Below, one piece after another: positions 1 through 8,658 of a stretch of DNA of 21,204 bases. A program made the position numbers and the translations under genes. The stretch's first letter is position 1, and each line of letters opens with the position of its first letter. The notes under the pieces are model-generated. The model was given only the letters and a program-made list of their open reading frames with translations, was not told the origin of the DNA and did not search any database. The DNA comes from an uncultured Planctomycetaceae bacterium (GTDB taxonomy: Bacteria > Planctomycetota > Planctomycetia > Pirellulales > Thermoguttaceae), in assembly GCA_947307005.1 (NCBI GenBank), contig CAMZHY010000009.1, forward strand, positions 1 to 21,204, read 5' to 3'.

Positions 1-1
1 A

Positions 2-1411
2 CTTCCTTTTGTCGATGTTTTTTTGGAGACTCGCGCGTGGATAAGCCAGAAACGCGGCGAATCTTGGGGACGCGGTCCCGCGCTTGAAATTGACGAAAAA
101 GGGTGGGTTAAAAGGCTTGAAACAGATTGTTACGCCGAGGTTCCGCTTTGTACGATCGAAGGCGGACATTATCCTTCAGGAGTCTATACGGTCGAATACA
201 AAGGCGTGGGACGACTTGAATTCGGCTCCGCCCGGGTTGTCGACGAAAAGCCGGGACGCGTTCTTATTGACGTCGATTCTCAAAGCGGCGCGTTTTGGCT
301 GCGAATTATGGAGACGAATCCCGACGACTACGTCCGCGACGTTCACGTGTACATGCCGGGCTTCGGAACGGAGTCGGAACGTTCGACGTATGGAATTTGG
401 AATCCTACGTTTATCAATAGATGGCGTTCGATGAAAATCTTTAGGACAATGGACTGGCAAGCGACTAATGGTTCGCGTCTTAAGACTTGGTCGGAACGAC
501 CAAAACCAGACGACGCGACATATTCTCGCGCCGGGTTGCCTTACGAGATAATCGTCGACTTTATCGAACGCACGGACGCCGATCTCTGGATTTGCGTCCC
601 AGACCAAGCGGACGACGATTTTGTCCGCAATCTTGCTCTGACGTTAAAAGACGGCTTGAGTTCGAGCAAACATATTTACATTGAATACTCCAACGAAGTA
701 TGGAACGGGTCGTTTGAGCAGAACCGTCGCGCCGCGGAGAAGGGCAAGGCATTAAGAGATTTTGATTCTGATTGGGAAGCCGCATGGTTTTACGTCGCCC
801 ATCGGTCGATCGAGATTTTCAAAATATTTGAGGACGTTTTCGGAGGCGACGAGCGATTGATTAGACTTCTTCCTTCACAGGCGGCCGTTCCTTATGTAAG
901 CGAACGAATCCTTGAGTTCGAAGATTCGTGGCGGTATGCGGACGCGCTTGCTATCGCGCCATACGTCGGTCTGAGGGTTCCGAACGAGGATAAAGATAAG
1001 ATAATCTCACTCGGAACAGACGGGGTTCTCGATATGGTTGAGGAAAAAATTCTTCCCGAAACGATCGAGATGATGAAGAAGCAGAAGGAAGTTGCCGACC
1101 GTTACGGTCTTGGCTTGGTTGCTTATGAAGCGGGACAGCATTTGGTCGGACTATGGATCGCAAACGATTCCGAGGAGCTCAATTCGATCCTTATTGGCGC
1201 GAATCGATCCCAAAGAATGGGCGATATTTACAGGAAGTATTACGAGGCTTGGAAAGAGGTGGGCGGCGGTGCGATTTGTCATTTTTCCTCCGTCGGCAAG
1301 TGGACCAAATGGGGGTCTTGGGGACTGATCGAATATGCCGACGAAACGCCAGACGACTCGCCGAAATACAAAGCGACGCTTGAGTTTGCGAAGCGTTTTA
1401 ACTCACGGTAA
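2..1411 (+). CDS. Clan GH-A-like glycosidase-type protein, 5' end outside the window
   Basis: The frame is open from base 2 and there is no credible start inside the window, so this is the C-terminal ~469 residues of a longer protein. Counting from the TTG at 23, residues 1-125 look like a beta-rich accessory domain and the rest like a TIM barrel. The motif EYSNEVWN puts a Glu (E225) after Asn, as in the acid/base motif of clan GH-A glycosidases, and VAYEAGQHL near the C-terminus offers a second Glu (E369) in the place expected of the nucleophile. The overall sequence resembles planctomycete proteins usually labelled as hypothetical or cellulose-binding-like. The role in polysaccharide breakdown is inferred, and I cannot assign a GH family or substrate. 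Any signal peptide would be upstream of the window. It converges on the next gene across a shared terminator. Confidence 0.75.
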   Translation, partial: LPFVDVFLETRAWISQKRGESWGRGPALEIDEKGWVKRLETDCYAEVPLCTIEGGHYPSGVYTVEYKGVGRLEFGSARVVDEKPGRVLIDVDSQSGAFWLRIMETNPDDYVRDVHVYMPGFGTESERSTYGIWNPTFINRWRSMKIFRTMDWQATNGSRLKTWSERPKPDDATYSRAGLPYEIIVDFIERTDADLWICVPDQADDDFVRNLALTLKDGLSSSKHIYIEYSNEVWNGSFEQNRRAAEKGKALRDFDSDWEAAWFYVAHRSIEIFKIFEDVFGGDERLIRLLPSQAAVPYVSERILEFEDSWRYADALAIAPYVGLRVPNEDKDKIISLGTDGVLDMVEEKILPETIEMMKKQKEVADRYGLGLVAYEAGQHLVGLWIANDSEELNSILIGANRSQRMGDIYRKYYEAWKEVGGGAICHFSSVGKWTKWGSWGLIEYADETPDDSPKYKATLEFAKRFNSR

Positions 1412-1434
1412 AGCGTGTTTTCCCTCCTTAATAG

Positions 1435-1478
1435 AAGAATCCCCGGCGTCGCCCTCTGGGAACTCGCCGGGGATTCTT
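1435..1478. terminator. Bidirectional Rho-independent-type terminator between convergent genes
   Basis: A perfect 14-bp stem pairs AAGAATCCCCGGCG (1435-1448) with its complement at 1465-1478 around a 16-base loop. It lies between two converging stop codons (1411 and 1503). The T-tracts are short on both sides, but the A-T pairs at the stem base supply part of a U-tract in either direction. Confidence 0.75.
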
Positions 1479-1502
1479 GTTTCTGAGACGCGCGGAGGAC
1501 GT

Positions 1503-4500
1503 TTACTTTCTTAATTTTTCACGTTCCAACTCGGCGAGAATTGCGCCGGAGATAACGTCGATGCTTTCATCCGCAATCTCGAGGTCGTCTTCAGAGAATC
1601 CCTCGACGTTATCTAGAACGGAGGAGGACGAGACTCCTGAAATTGTTTGCGGCGCGAGGGACGTCCAAATACCTGTTCCGACTCCGTTCGCGTCGACGAG
1701 TTCCACTGAGATTGTATAAGTTCCGTCGCTCGAATAGCAGTGGGCGAAGCAGGCGTCGGTTGAAAGTTGATCGATTACGGAGAAAGGAGAACCGTCGCCC
1801 CAGTCGACGCGCCATCGCGCCACGGCGTCGCGATCCGATTCAAGCGCAAGGCGGACGAACCCCGGCGCGGCGGCGAACGTCGTAACTTCGGCGGCGGCCG
1901 TCGGCGGCGTCGAAATACGAACGACGTCGAATTCCGTCGTTATCGTCGTTCCGTTGCGCGTCCGTTTATGGGCGACGACGTCGCCTTCGATATCCGAAGC
2001 GTTAACGTAGTATCCAGATCCGTAGGAAATTGCGTCGATTACGCCGTCGCCGTTGAAATCCCAACGGTTGGCGCCGGCCGACGCGTAGGCGTCGAGATCG
2101 ACGGAACAGTCGTCCTGAAATGCGAGGTAGTTGGCGATTTTAAGCGAGACGTCGGCGAAGACTGCGCCGCTGTAGTTCGAATCGTTCGCGAGGAGGCGCG
2201 GGTAGACGGCAACCTCGTCTGGGAATCCGGATTCCGCAAGTTTACTCGAATCGAGCGAGACGGAAACCGTTTGCGGCGTGTTGAAGTCTTTGGACGAGAA
2301 CAGAAGAACGTCGTCCGAGAGAACAACAGCTTCAGACGACGTTCCCAAATAAAGGATAACGTCGGAAGACGGCGCTTTTGAAAGGTTAATCGAGAAAGAA
2401 CCGTCTTTGTTTGCGGCAATATTGCAACCTAAATCGTTGACAGTTGCGACGCTGACCGTAGAGGAGGCGACCTTGGCGATTTCCGCCGAGCCTTGGATTT
2501 TAAACGATTTCTTCGTTCCAGAGATGGGATTTCCAGCGTTGTTCAAGCGCGTTGTAGTCCAAGAGAGTTCAAAGTATTTTGAACCGACGCTTTTGGGCGT
2601 CAATTCAACCTCAAGCGTAAACGTTTCCCCTCCTTTCAACACGAAATCAACGTCCGGTTCGAGCGCGTCTCCGTTCTGATTATATATCGTATAGGAAAGA
2701 ACGGTTGAGCCTGCGTTGCCTAGATCGGCGAAGTTGGAAAAACGTAGGTTTGATGAACTCGTGTTGGTGATAGTAAACGTACGCGTTTGCGCGGTTCCAC
2801 CGACGGGAATTCCGCCGAAAAAGAGCGTTCCGTTAATCGCCTCGCCGGAGTCGGCGTCAAGAACGGCGATTGTTTCAACGGGGGCCAGCGTTGAAATGGA
2901 ACTTGCCGCGAAGTTGGAATCGACGACGGATACGGCGTCGAACGAGGGTTTGGCGATCGATTCTTCAGGCGAGTAATATGCGGCGACGTCGGCGGTTGCG
3001 GCGACGTTGTACGCAATCGTCGAACCTTGAAAAACGGAAGTCCCGAAAGAGTAGAGCGCCCCGCCGCTATTTGACGCGACGTTGCCCCAGAGCGTCGAGC
3101 CGACGAATTTCGAGGAACTGCCGTAAACGTCGGCGATCGCGCCGCCGTCCGACGCATTGTTTTCGTTGTACGTCGAATATTGAGAAGTAAGCTTTCCGCC
3201 GTTGAAAACGCCGCCGCCGAAGAGACTGGCGCTGTTTTGGGCGACGACGACCGCGTCGAAGGACGCCGTTCCGTTATTGGCGACGGCGCCTCCCGAACCT
3301 GACGTCGACTTATTGCCGACGAACGACGATTCGCTTACGGCAAGCGTCGCGTTGACGTAGTTGAGAACGCCGCCTCCGACCGCGTTGTTTCCAATCGCGG
3401 CGTTGTTGCACATTTCAGACGAGGAGATTAGGAGGGAACCGGGGTTGGAGATTCCTCCGCCGCCTACGGTCGCCGTGTTGCCGGAGACGACGGATTCGAC
3501 GAGCGTAAGAGCGCCGTTGTTGTAGATTCCGCCTCCTTCGTATGCGGTCGAGTTTTCAACCGACGTGCGAATCAACCATGAACTATTCGCGCCGTTTAGA
3601 CTGATTGACCCGCCGACGCCACCCGCCGTATTGTTTTGAAAAACGGCGTCGCGGATTTCAAAATAGTAAGTCTCGTCGATCGCCCCTCCGTTTTCGGACG
3701 CCTCGTTGTTTTCGAAACGACCGACGGTCAAGTAAAAGGATCCGTTGTTATAGACGGCGCCGCCGTTCTTTGCGCTGTTGCCAAAGAACGACGCGTTGTC
3801 GGCGAAGAAGAGCGCGTTAAGGGCGACCGTCGCGGCGCCGCCCTTTTCTGAGGCGCTGTTATTCGAAAAGGTCGCGTCGGAGACGCGGAGAAATTGGCCG
3901 TTCTGGGCGATCGCGCCGCCGTTGATTGCGGCGTTGCCCGAAAAGACGACTTCAGAGAGCGTCGATTCGGCGTCGCCGTCAACGTAAACCGCCCCGCCGT
4001 TGGAGGAGCTTGAGTTATTGCGGAACGCCGTATTGACGAACGTGAAGGCGGAACTTGTGGAGAGCGCGCCGCCGTTGCCGACCGAGGCGACGTTGCCGTC
4101 GAAGAGGCAATTCTCGAAAGAGGCGTCGCCGCTTTTAACGAAGACGGCGCCTCCCTCCGCAGCCGCGTTTTGGGCGAAAACGACGTTCGTCGCCTTGACG
4201 GAGCCTGATTCGAGAAAGATCGCGCCGCCCTTGCTTTCCGCACCGACGGACGCGTTGTCGCTGAAAACGACGTCATTAAGCGTGAGCGTCCCAGAAGTCA
4301 TATAAACCCCGACTCCCAGCGCCGACGAAGACGCGTTGCCTGAGACGGAGCAGGAGTCAAGTGTGAGATTGCAGTTCGCCGCGACCTGAATGGTCGCGCC
4401 CTTCGCCGCCCCCGAAGCCGCCGTCGCTCCGCCTCCCGTGAACGAGACGTTGTTGAAGGCGACGTTGACGGGAGTCGCCGTAGAACCGCCGTAGACATAC

Positions 4501-4940
4501 AGCGCGAGCGTTTTCTGCGCCTTAATTTCGATTCCCCCGACGTCGCTTGCATCGACGGTGACGCTCTTCGACGCTTTCAACGATTGGCGGGTCGAAGAGA
4601 GGGTGAACGCGCCGCCGACTGAGAAGCGAATTACGGTCGAGACGTCGCCTGCGTCGAGCGACTGACCTGCGTAATCAAGCGCTTCTCGCAATGATATTTT
4701 ACCGTCGGACGCGCTGACCGTGTCGGAGGTCGTCGTGACCCAGACGGCGTTCTCTTCGGAATCGCCAAAGGAATTCGCGGCGACGAGCGCCTTGTAGTCG
4801 GCGGAAGAGGGGGACAAAGAAAGAAGATCGCGCGTTTCGAGCGTTTCAAAGCGTGAAAGACGCCCTCGAGTCCGTTCGGATGAGCGAACGGCGTTCTTGT
4901 TCGAGGTTTTCTTGAAAAAGAAACGATTGAAAAAGCGCAT
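1503..4940 (-). CDS. Large secreted beta-helix (Pmp-like repeat) protein with LEPR-XLL-like motif, ASH-like, Calx-beta-like and PKD-like domains
   Basis: This is a 1145-residue protein. I chose the ATG at 4940 rather than the longer frame from 5033 because AGGAG lies six bases upstream and because the protein then begins MRFFNRFFFKK followed by FETLETRDLLS (30-41), a variant of the planctomycete LEPR-XLL N-terminal motif. Residues ~165-640 carry many copies of a repeat of the type FxxNxAxxGGAI/V, typical of right-handed beta-helix and polymorphic outer-membrane (Pmp) proteins. Residues ~700-820 resemble an ASH/HYDIN-type immunoglobulin fold. Residues ~835-940 are Calx-beta-like. A dockerin-like calcium loop DFNGDGVID sits near 960, and a PKD-like domain containing WGDG sits near 1047. 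No membrane anchor or outer-membrane barrel is visible at the C-terminus (LEREKLRK). A surface or extracellular adhesive or carbohydrate-related role is inferred. Confidence 0.85.
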   Translation of the reverse strand: MRFFNRFFFKKTSNKNAVRSSERTRGRLSRFETLETRDLLSLSPSSADYKALVAANSFGDSEENAVWVTTTSDTVSASDGKISLREALDYAGQSLDAGDVSTVIRFSVGGAFTLSSTRQSLKASKSVTVDASDVGGIEIKAQKTLALYVYGGSTATPVNVAFNNVSFTGGGATAASGAAKGATIQVAANCNLTLDSCSVSGNASSSALGVGVYMTSGTLTLNDVVFSDNASVGAESKGGAIFLESGSVKATNVVFAQNAAAEGGAVFVKSGDASFENCLFDGNVASVGNGGALSTSSAFTFVNTAFRNNSSSSNGGAVYVDGDAESTLSEVVFSGNAAINGGAIAQNGQFLRVSDATFSNNSASEKGGAATVALNALFFADNASFFGNSAKNGGAVYNNGSFYLTVGRFENNEASENGGAIDETYYFEIRDAVFQNNTAGGVGGSISLNGANSSWLIRTSVENSTAYEGGGIYNNGALTLVESVVSGNTATVGGGGISNPGSLLISSSEMCNNAAIGNNAVGGGVLNYVNATLAVSESSFVGNKSTSGSGGAVANNGTASFDAVVVAQNSASLFGGGVFNGGKLTSQYSTYNENNASDGGAIADVYGSSSKFVGSTLWGNVASNSGGALYSFGTSVFQGSTIAYNVAATADVAAYYSPEESIAKPSFDAVSVVDSNFAASSISTLAPVETIAVLDADSGEAINGTLFFGGIPVGGTAQTRTFTITNTSSSNLRFSNFADLGNAGSTVLSYTIYNQNGDALEPDVDFVLKGGETFTLEVELTPKSVGSKYFELSWTTTRLNNAGNPISGTKKSFKIQGSAEIAKVASSTVSVATVNDLGCNIAANKDGSFSINLSKAPSSDVILYLGTSSEAVVLSDDVLLFSSKDFNTPQTVSVSLDSSKLAESGFPDEVAVYPRLLANDSNYSGAVFADVSLKIANYLAFQDDCSVDLDAYASAGANRWDFNGDGVIDAISYGSGYYVNASDIEGDVVAHKRTRNGTTITTEFDVVRISTPPTAAAEVTTFAAAPGFVRLALESDRDAVARWRVDWGDGSPFSVIDQLSTDACFAHCYSSDGTYTISVELVDANGVGTGIWTSLAPQTISGVSSSSVLDNVEGFSEDDLEIADESIDVISGAILAELEREKLRK

Positions 4941-5092
4941 TTGTATCTCCTGACTGCGTTGCACGGGGAGACTTCCAATAGTCGATCCGCCGTTTTCGTC
5001 CATACGGCGCGATGTCGAGACGTTTGCGCGCAACGCGCCTAATCATGTCTGACGACGCTTTGTTCCGTCAATAGACTGAACCGCCAACCCGC

Positions 5093-5121
5093 ATTGTATC
5101 TCAAAGACTCAACTTTGTAAA
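5093..5121 (-). promoter_or_regulatory. Sigma70-type promoter for the beta-helix gene
   Basis: Read on the minus strand, TTTACA (5121-5116) is followed after 17 bases by TACAAT (5098-5093). Each hexamer matches the bacterial consensus at five of six positions. Transcription would start near 5086, giving a ~145-base leader before the start codon at 4940. The rest of the 313-base gap 4941-5253 holds no gene I can support. Confidence 0.6.
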
Positions 5122-5253
5122 CTTTGATTGACTCGCCCCGAGACTTTCCCATTTGCATTTGACGTTCTAAGAGGGTAAAAGTTGCGGTTTTGCCAACCTT
5201 ATTGGCATTTTTGCGACATAAGGAGGAGCGCGGATGAGAAACAAGCGGGATCT

Positions 5254-5718
5254 TTAAGCGTTTTTTCGATCTTTGGAATCGATCCAGATCGTGACGGGGC
5301 CGTCGTTGACGAGCGACACGCTCATGTTGGCCTGGAAGACGCCTTCCTCGGTCGAAACGCCTCGTTCGTTGAGTTCGGCGACGAAGAACCGATAAAGGGC
5401 GAGGGCTTGTTCCGGGGGAGCGGCCGCGACGAAGCTCGGACGATTTCCTCTGACGCAGTCGGCGTAGAGCGTGAATTGACTGACGACGAGAACGCGCCCG
5501 CCGACCTTCGAAACGTCGAGATTCATTTTTCCCTCGCCGTCGTCAAAGACGCGGAGTTGCGCGACTTTTTTCGCTAGATAGCGCGCGTCCTCTTCGTCGT
5601 CTTCGCGACCGACGCCTAAAAGAACGAGGAACCCTTTTTCAATTTGACCGGCGATCCGATCGTTTTCGTCTCGCAACGCTACGGAAGCGTGCGAGACGCG
5701 TTGAACGCAGACTCTCAT
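5254..5718 (-). CDS. dtd: D-aminoacyl-tRNA deacylase
   Basis: The 154-residue protein hydrolyses D-amino acids (and mischarged glycine) from tRNA in the cytoplasm, recycling the tRNA and enforcing homochirality. It begins MRVCVQRV, the usual DTD start. The active-site motif SQFTL and the Gly-cisPro motif NDGPVT near the C-terminus are both intact. The length fits the family (about 145-155 aa). The frame stays open upstream to 5925, but that extension has no family resemblance, so I start at 5718 even though no strong Shine-Dalgarno precedes it. It lies downstream of the HTH-receiver gene on the same strand, with a hairpin between them, and upstream of the beta-helix gene's promoter. Confidence 0.95.
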   Translation of the reverse strand: MRVCVQRVSHASVALRDENDRIAGQIEKGFLVLLGVGREDDEEDARYLAKKVAQLRVFDDGEGKMNLDVSKVGGRVLVVSQFTLYADCVRGNRPSFVAAAPPEQALALYRFFVAELNERGVSTEEGVFQANMSVSLVNDGPVTIWIDSKDRKNA

Positions 5719-5836
5719 TGTTACGGCGCTCGCGAGCGCGACAATAATCGAAAGAACCTCAGGACCGCCGCGACTAAGACCGTCGGGGAACGTTTGAGGT
5801 CGCAGACGACGTAATAAATAATTCAGTAAAACGAAG

Positions 5837-5878
5837 GGAGGCTGGCGTTCGGGAGAGGAACCCGATCGACCAGCCTCC
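5837..5878 (-). terminator. Long imperfect hairpin between the HTH-receiver gene and dtd
   Basis: GGAGGCTGG (5837-5845) pairs perfectly with CCAGCCTCC (5870-5878), and the inner segments GTTCGGG and CCCGATC continue the stem with one mismatch. It lies about 110 bases past the stop of the minus-strand gene ending at 5987. Read on minus it is followed by CTTCGTTTTAC, a weak T-tract. Read on plus it is followed by ATATTTTGCCATTTTT. A terminator for the upstream minus gene is the simplest reading. Confidence 0.45.
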
Positions 5879-5986
5879 ATATTTTGCCATTTTTCGTTTT
5901 CGTCGGAAGCTCGGCTCAGTTCCAATAGGGGACCGAGTCGTTTGGAATTTCAATCCTTTTAGATTCCAGCGCGTAGACGAAGGCGA

Positions 5987-6559
5987 TCAGACCAGTTCCT
6001 TCTTTTTGCCGACGAGAGAACGAAGTCGTTCGGCGAGAAGCGCGGCGTCGAAAGGTTTGCGGAACGACTCGTTGATGCACGAGCGATCGAAACTGGCGGC
6101 GCTACCGTCGTCGGGAAGAAGAGCAATGAGAACAATCTGGTTGAAGTCCGGGTTGCGACGCAGATTTTGACAAATCTGGACGGACTCGGCGCGACCGATC
6201 GAGAAATCGACGACGATGCAGTCGGGATGGAGACTTTCGGCTTGAATGCCGGCGTCAAAGCCGCTGGAGGCGACGGCGACGCTAAAAGACTTTTCAGCGG
6301 GCAGTTCGCGACGGACGTTGTCGATCAGAACCTGATCCTGAGCGACAATAAGAACTTTGGCCTTGGTTTCGTCTTCGAGTTCGCCCAAAGGCATGTTGTG
6401 GTCCTTGAGGAACTTGATCAGACAGTCGCGAGGAATGCGGCGATCCTGGGAACCGGGAATGCGATATCCCTTGAGGCGACCAGTGTCAAACCACTTGCTG
6501 ACGGTGCGCGGCGCGACCTTGCAAATCTTAGCGACTTGACCAGTAGTAAAAACCTTCAT
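5987..6559 (-). CDS. HTH (MerR/BldC-like) DNA-binding protein with a degenerate receiver domain
   Basis: This is a 190-residue protein. The start at 6559 has GGAG eight bases upstream; the longer frame to 6724 lacks a site. Residues 1-52 are an excisionase/BldC-type winged helix (FTTGQVAKICKVAPRTVSKW, then a wing with RRIP). Residues 67-183 have the layout of a response-regulator receiver: the strand KVLIV, the phospho-acceptor position D118 in CIVVDFS, and the conserved Lys in RKPF (K168). The acidic pair that normally follows the first strand is replaced by A73-Q74, and the Thr/Ser after the fourth strand is replaced by Leu (IALL). Magnesium-dependent phosphorylation is therefore doubtful. 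It probably acts as a DNA-binding regulator with a pseudo-receiver. No histidine kinase is nearby. Confidence 0.85.
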   Translation of the reverse strand: MKVFTTGQVAKICKVAPRTVSKWFDTGRLKGYRIPGSQDRRIPRDCLIKFLKDHNMPLGELEDETKAKVLIVAQDQVLIDNVRRELPAEKSFSVAVASSGFDAGIQAESLHPDCIVVDFSIGRAESVQICQNLRRNPDFNQIVLIALLPDDGSAASFDRSCINESFRKPFDAALLAERLRSLVGKKKELV

Positions 6560-7335
6560 TTCGGGCTCTCCGATAAAATAATACGCAATTTGTTCCAACG
6601 ATGTTTCGAACCTGAAGGGGCCGAAACCAGCCTTCCCTGAACGCAGGCGTGTTCTCCGTAACGAACCGACGTTCAACGGCGTTGTCTCGAGGCTAACGAA
6701 AAATTCTGGCGTCGCGTTCAGCAAACGATCGCTCGCCGAATTTGACTTCCGCGCAGTCGTCGTAAATCGTCCGCGCCGATTAGCGCTCTCCGAACGGACG
6801 TTTCCCCGAAGGAAAACGGCGGATTTCCGACGACATTAGTTTTTCGACCATCCCGCCTCTTTTTCTTTACGAAAAGCGAAAATATCACGAAAGAAATTTT
6901 TTTCGTTACAATCCGCTTGTCGCGTCGAAGACGGAGAAACGACAGTTTACGAACGTTGCGAAGAGGGGCGACCCTGAAATCCGTAACGCGCAAACGACGT
7001 CGTCAGGTCGTATGAGCCGGGCTTTATTCCGACTCACTGCAGATCTGGTATCGTCATTGCCTCTTTTAAGACTTTAGCCAGACTCTTGCTTTTTTCGCTG
7101 TTTGATCTGTTTAACGGTTCTGATTGACCTTCTGAAAAAAGGAATCGTGACGAATAATCAGAGAACGCGCTCCCCCAGGTGATTTTTGTCTTGTTTTGGA
7201 TAGAATTATGCTAAAGGCGCCGTTCGTCGCCAATCGGAAAAACGTAGAATCAGGAAGAGTCTCGCGACGGAACGCGTCGCCAATTAGACTTGTAAGACGC
7301 CCGATGACGACGACTATATTCAAAGGAACAGCGTG
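6560..7335. other. 776-base gap between divergent genes, no supported gene
   Basis: The gap carries the control regions of the minus HTH-receiver gene and the plus gene at 7336. It has an A/T-rich tract around 6840-6915. A TATTAT at about 6573-6578 on the minus strand could be a -10 for the HTH gene, but no good -35 accompanies it. On the plus strand the best pair is TTGTCT (7186-7191) and TATGCT (7207-7212) at a short 15-base spacing. I see no tRNA, repeat array or convincing small gene. The minus-strand frame 6993-6718 has no start site or recognisable sequence. Confidence 0.4.
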
Positions 7336-8658
7336 ATGACGAACTCCTCTTCTACGGTGGAACAAGCGGTTTTTTCGGTGACGTTGAAAACGCCTGTCAA
7401 CGTCGTCGCTCTTGAGCAGAAAACAGACGGCGTTTCGGATGAAGGGCTTCAAACGGCAAGACTTCTCGCCGCTCGCGCGACGCTCTTTAACGATCGTTAC
7501 GATTCCTGCAATCTATTCGCGTTTTTTTACTCGCGCGATTCCGTTCTAATCGGGAGATTGACGCCTCGGGGCAAGCGTTCCGAGGGAGGGTGTTACTACC
7601 TCGAATGTCTTTTTTTGAGCTTCGAACTTTTCGTATCCGCCGGCGCGGATCCGTTGACGCTGTATCAACAGTCGCTCAATACGACTCGATTTGCTCTATA
7701 TCGTCCCGGAACTGTTTTGCAACCTTTTTCTCTCGAACATGACGCCGATCTTGTGAACGTGGCGTCGTTGAACGACGTCATTCCTAATCCGGGACTAAGA
7801 GCCTTGTCCCTACTAGCGCAGTCCGTCTTGGAAGAAACGCAGACTTTTTTCGTTTCGCGGCAGAGATCGTTGACGCTTATTTCGTCTCTCTTTAGCGTCC
7901 TGCCAATCCAAGCTCGCGGCAATATGAACTTTGCCGTTGGTCTCTATTTTCGCGGCGTTCCCACTCGAGTCGTCGGGGCGACCGCCCCGCGAAGAGGAAC
8001 GTTCCGCCTCCCGAAGTTCCACGATTTCGTGTACTGTCTCGACCTCCAGAACATCAGCGACAACGAGGACATGTACGCGCTGAGCAATCCTTGGGGCGTT
8101 TTTCTCGAATATGTTTTGAACGCTGGAGCGGCGGATTATCTTTGTCGAAAAATCGGCGACGCCTACTACGACGGAACCGCCGGAACCGTTTTCGAGATTG
8201 GGACTGGCGCGCCGCCGAGCGAGGCGATCGCGGCTCTTGGCGCGACGCTGCTCGACGATTTTAAAAGAGCCGAAAAATCGGGGAATTTCGAGGGTTCGAG
8301 ACCGTATGGAATCGATCTTAGAGACGTTGTCGGTTTAGAATTCGCCGACGAGGACGAGGAAGAGGAAGAAGACAATCCCTTTGAACAATCAGACGCATGG
8401 AGCGAAATCGAACGTTCCCGCGACGGCGAAGAGTGGAAGAGCGGGGATCAAAATCGAGACGAGTTTGACGATATCGCCGAGATATTTTCCGATACGAACG
8501 TTAACGACGACGCCCAGAATTCGATACAGGTCGTTCGGGTCGACGACGACGAGTACGATTTGTTTCGTGAAAAGGACGCGACTTCTTGCGATTTTAATTC
8601 TTCCGATCTTAAGAAGGCCTCGAACGGAAGAGGAGTTGTTTGGCGGCGAAACATTTGA
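7336..8658 (+). CDS. Conserved planctomycete protein of the VEQA type, probably frameshifted near its C-terminus
   Basis: A GTG-ATG pair begins the frame. The ATG at 7336 has AAAGGA at good spacing, so I take it as the start. The first ~300 residues resemble a family of planctomycete proteins that open with VEQAIF, contain a segment like ECLFLSFELF and a second block like LPIQARGNMNFAVGLYFRG. This layout recalls the N-terminal domain of GTPase-associated (GAP1-N2-like) proteins, an assignment I hold only tentatively. Residues ~335-430 form a long acidic, low-complexity tail. The last residues (from about 8612) lose the acidic character, and the reading frame that continues it is frame +1 (see 8621-9109). 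The biochemical function is unknown. It is the first of five plus-strand reading frames reaching to 12091. Confidence 0.65.
   Translation: MTNSSSTVEQAVFSVTLKTPVNVVALEQKTDGVSDEGLQTARLLAARATLFNDRYDSCNLFAFFYSRDSVLIGRLTPRGKRSEGGCYYLECLFLSFELFVSAGADPLTLYQQSLNTTRFALYRPGTVLQPFSLEHDADLVNVASLNDVIPNPGLRALSLLAQSVLEETQTFFVSRQRSLTLISSLFSVLPIQARGNMNFAVGLYFRGVPTRVVGATAPRRGTFRLPKFHDFVYCLDLQNISDNEDMYALSNPWGVFLEYVLNAGAADYLCRKIGDAYYDGTAGTVFEIGTGAPPSEAIAALGATLLDDFKRAEKSGNFEGSRPYGIDLRDVVGLEFADEDEEEEEDNPFEQSDAWSEIERSRDGEEWKSGDQNRDEFDDIAEIFSDTNVNDDAQNSIQVVRVDDDEYDLFREKDATSCDFNSSDLKKASNGRGVVWRRNI

Noticed and set aside
4941..5033. Longer N-terminus of the beta-helix protein starting at 5033
   Set aside because: The internal ATG at 4940 has AGGAG at ideal spacing and begins directly with the LEPR-XLL-type N-terminal region; the extension is hydrophilic and unlike a leader.
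5191..5212. Small hairpin TGCCAA-5-TTGGCA followed by TTTTT
   Set aside because: It looks like a plus-strand terminator, but no plus-strand transcript can be supported here; on the minus strand, downstream of dtd, it lacks a T-tract. The six-bp stem could be chance.
6718..6993. Minus-strand 91-residue frame in the large intergenic gap
   Set aside because: Basic composition, no ribosome-binding site, no recognisable sequence, and it crosses an A/T-rich non-coding tract.
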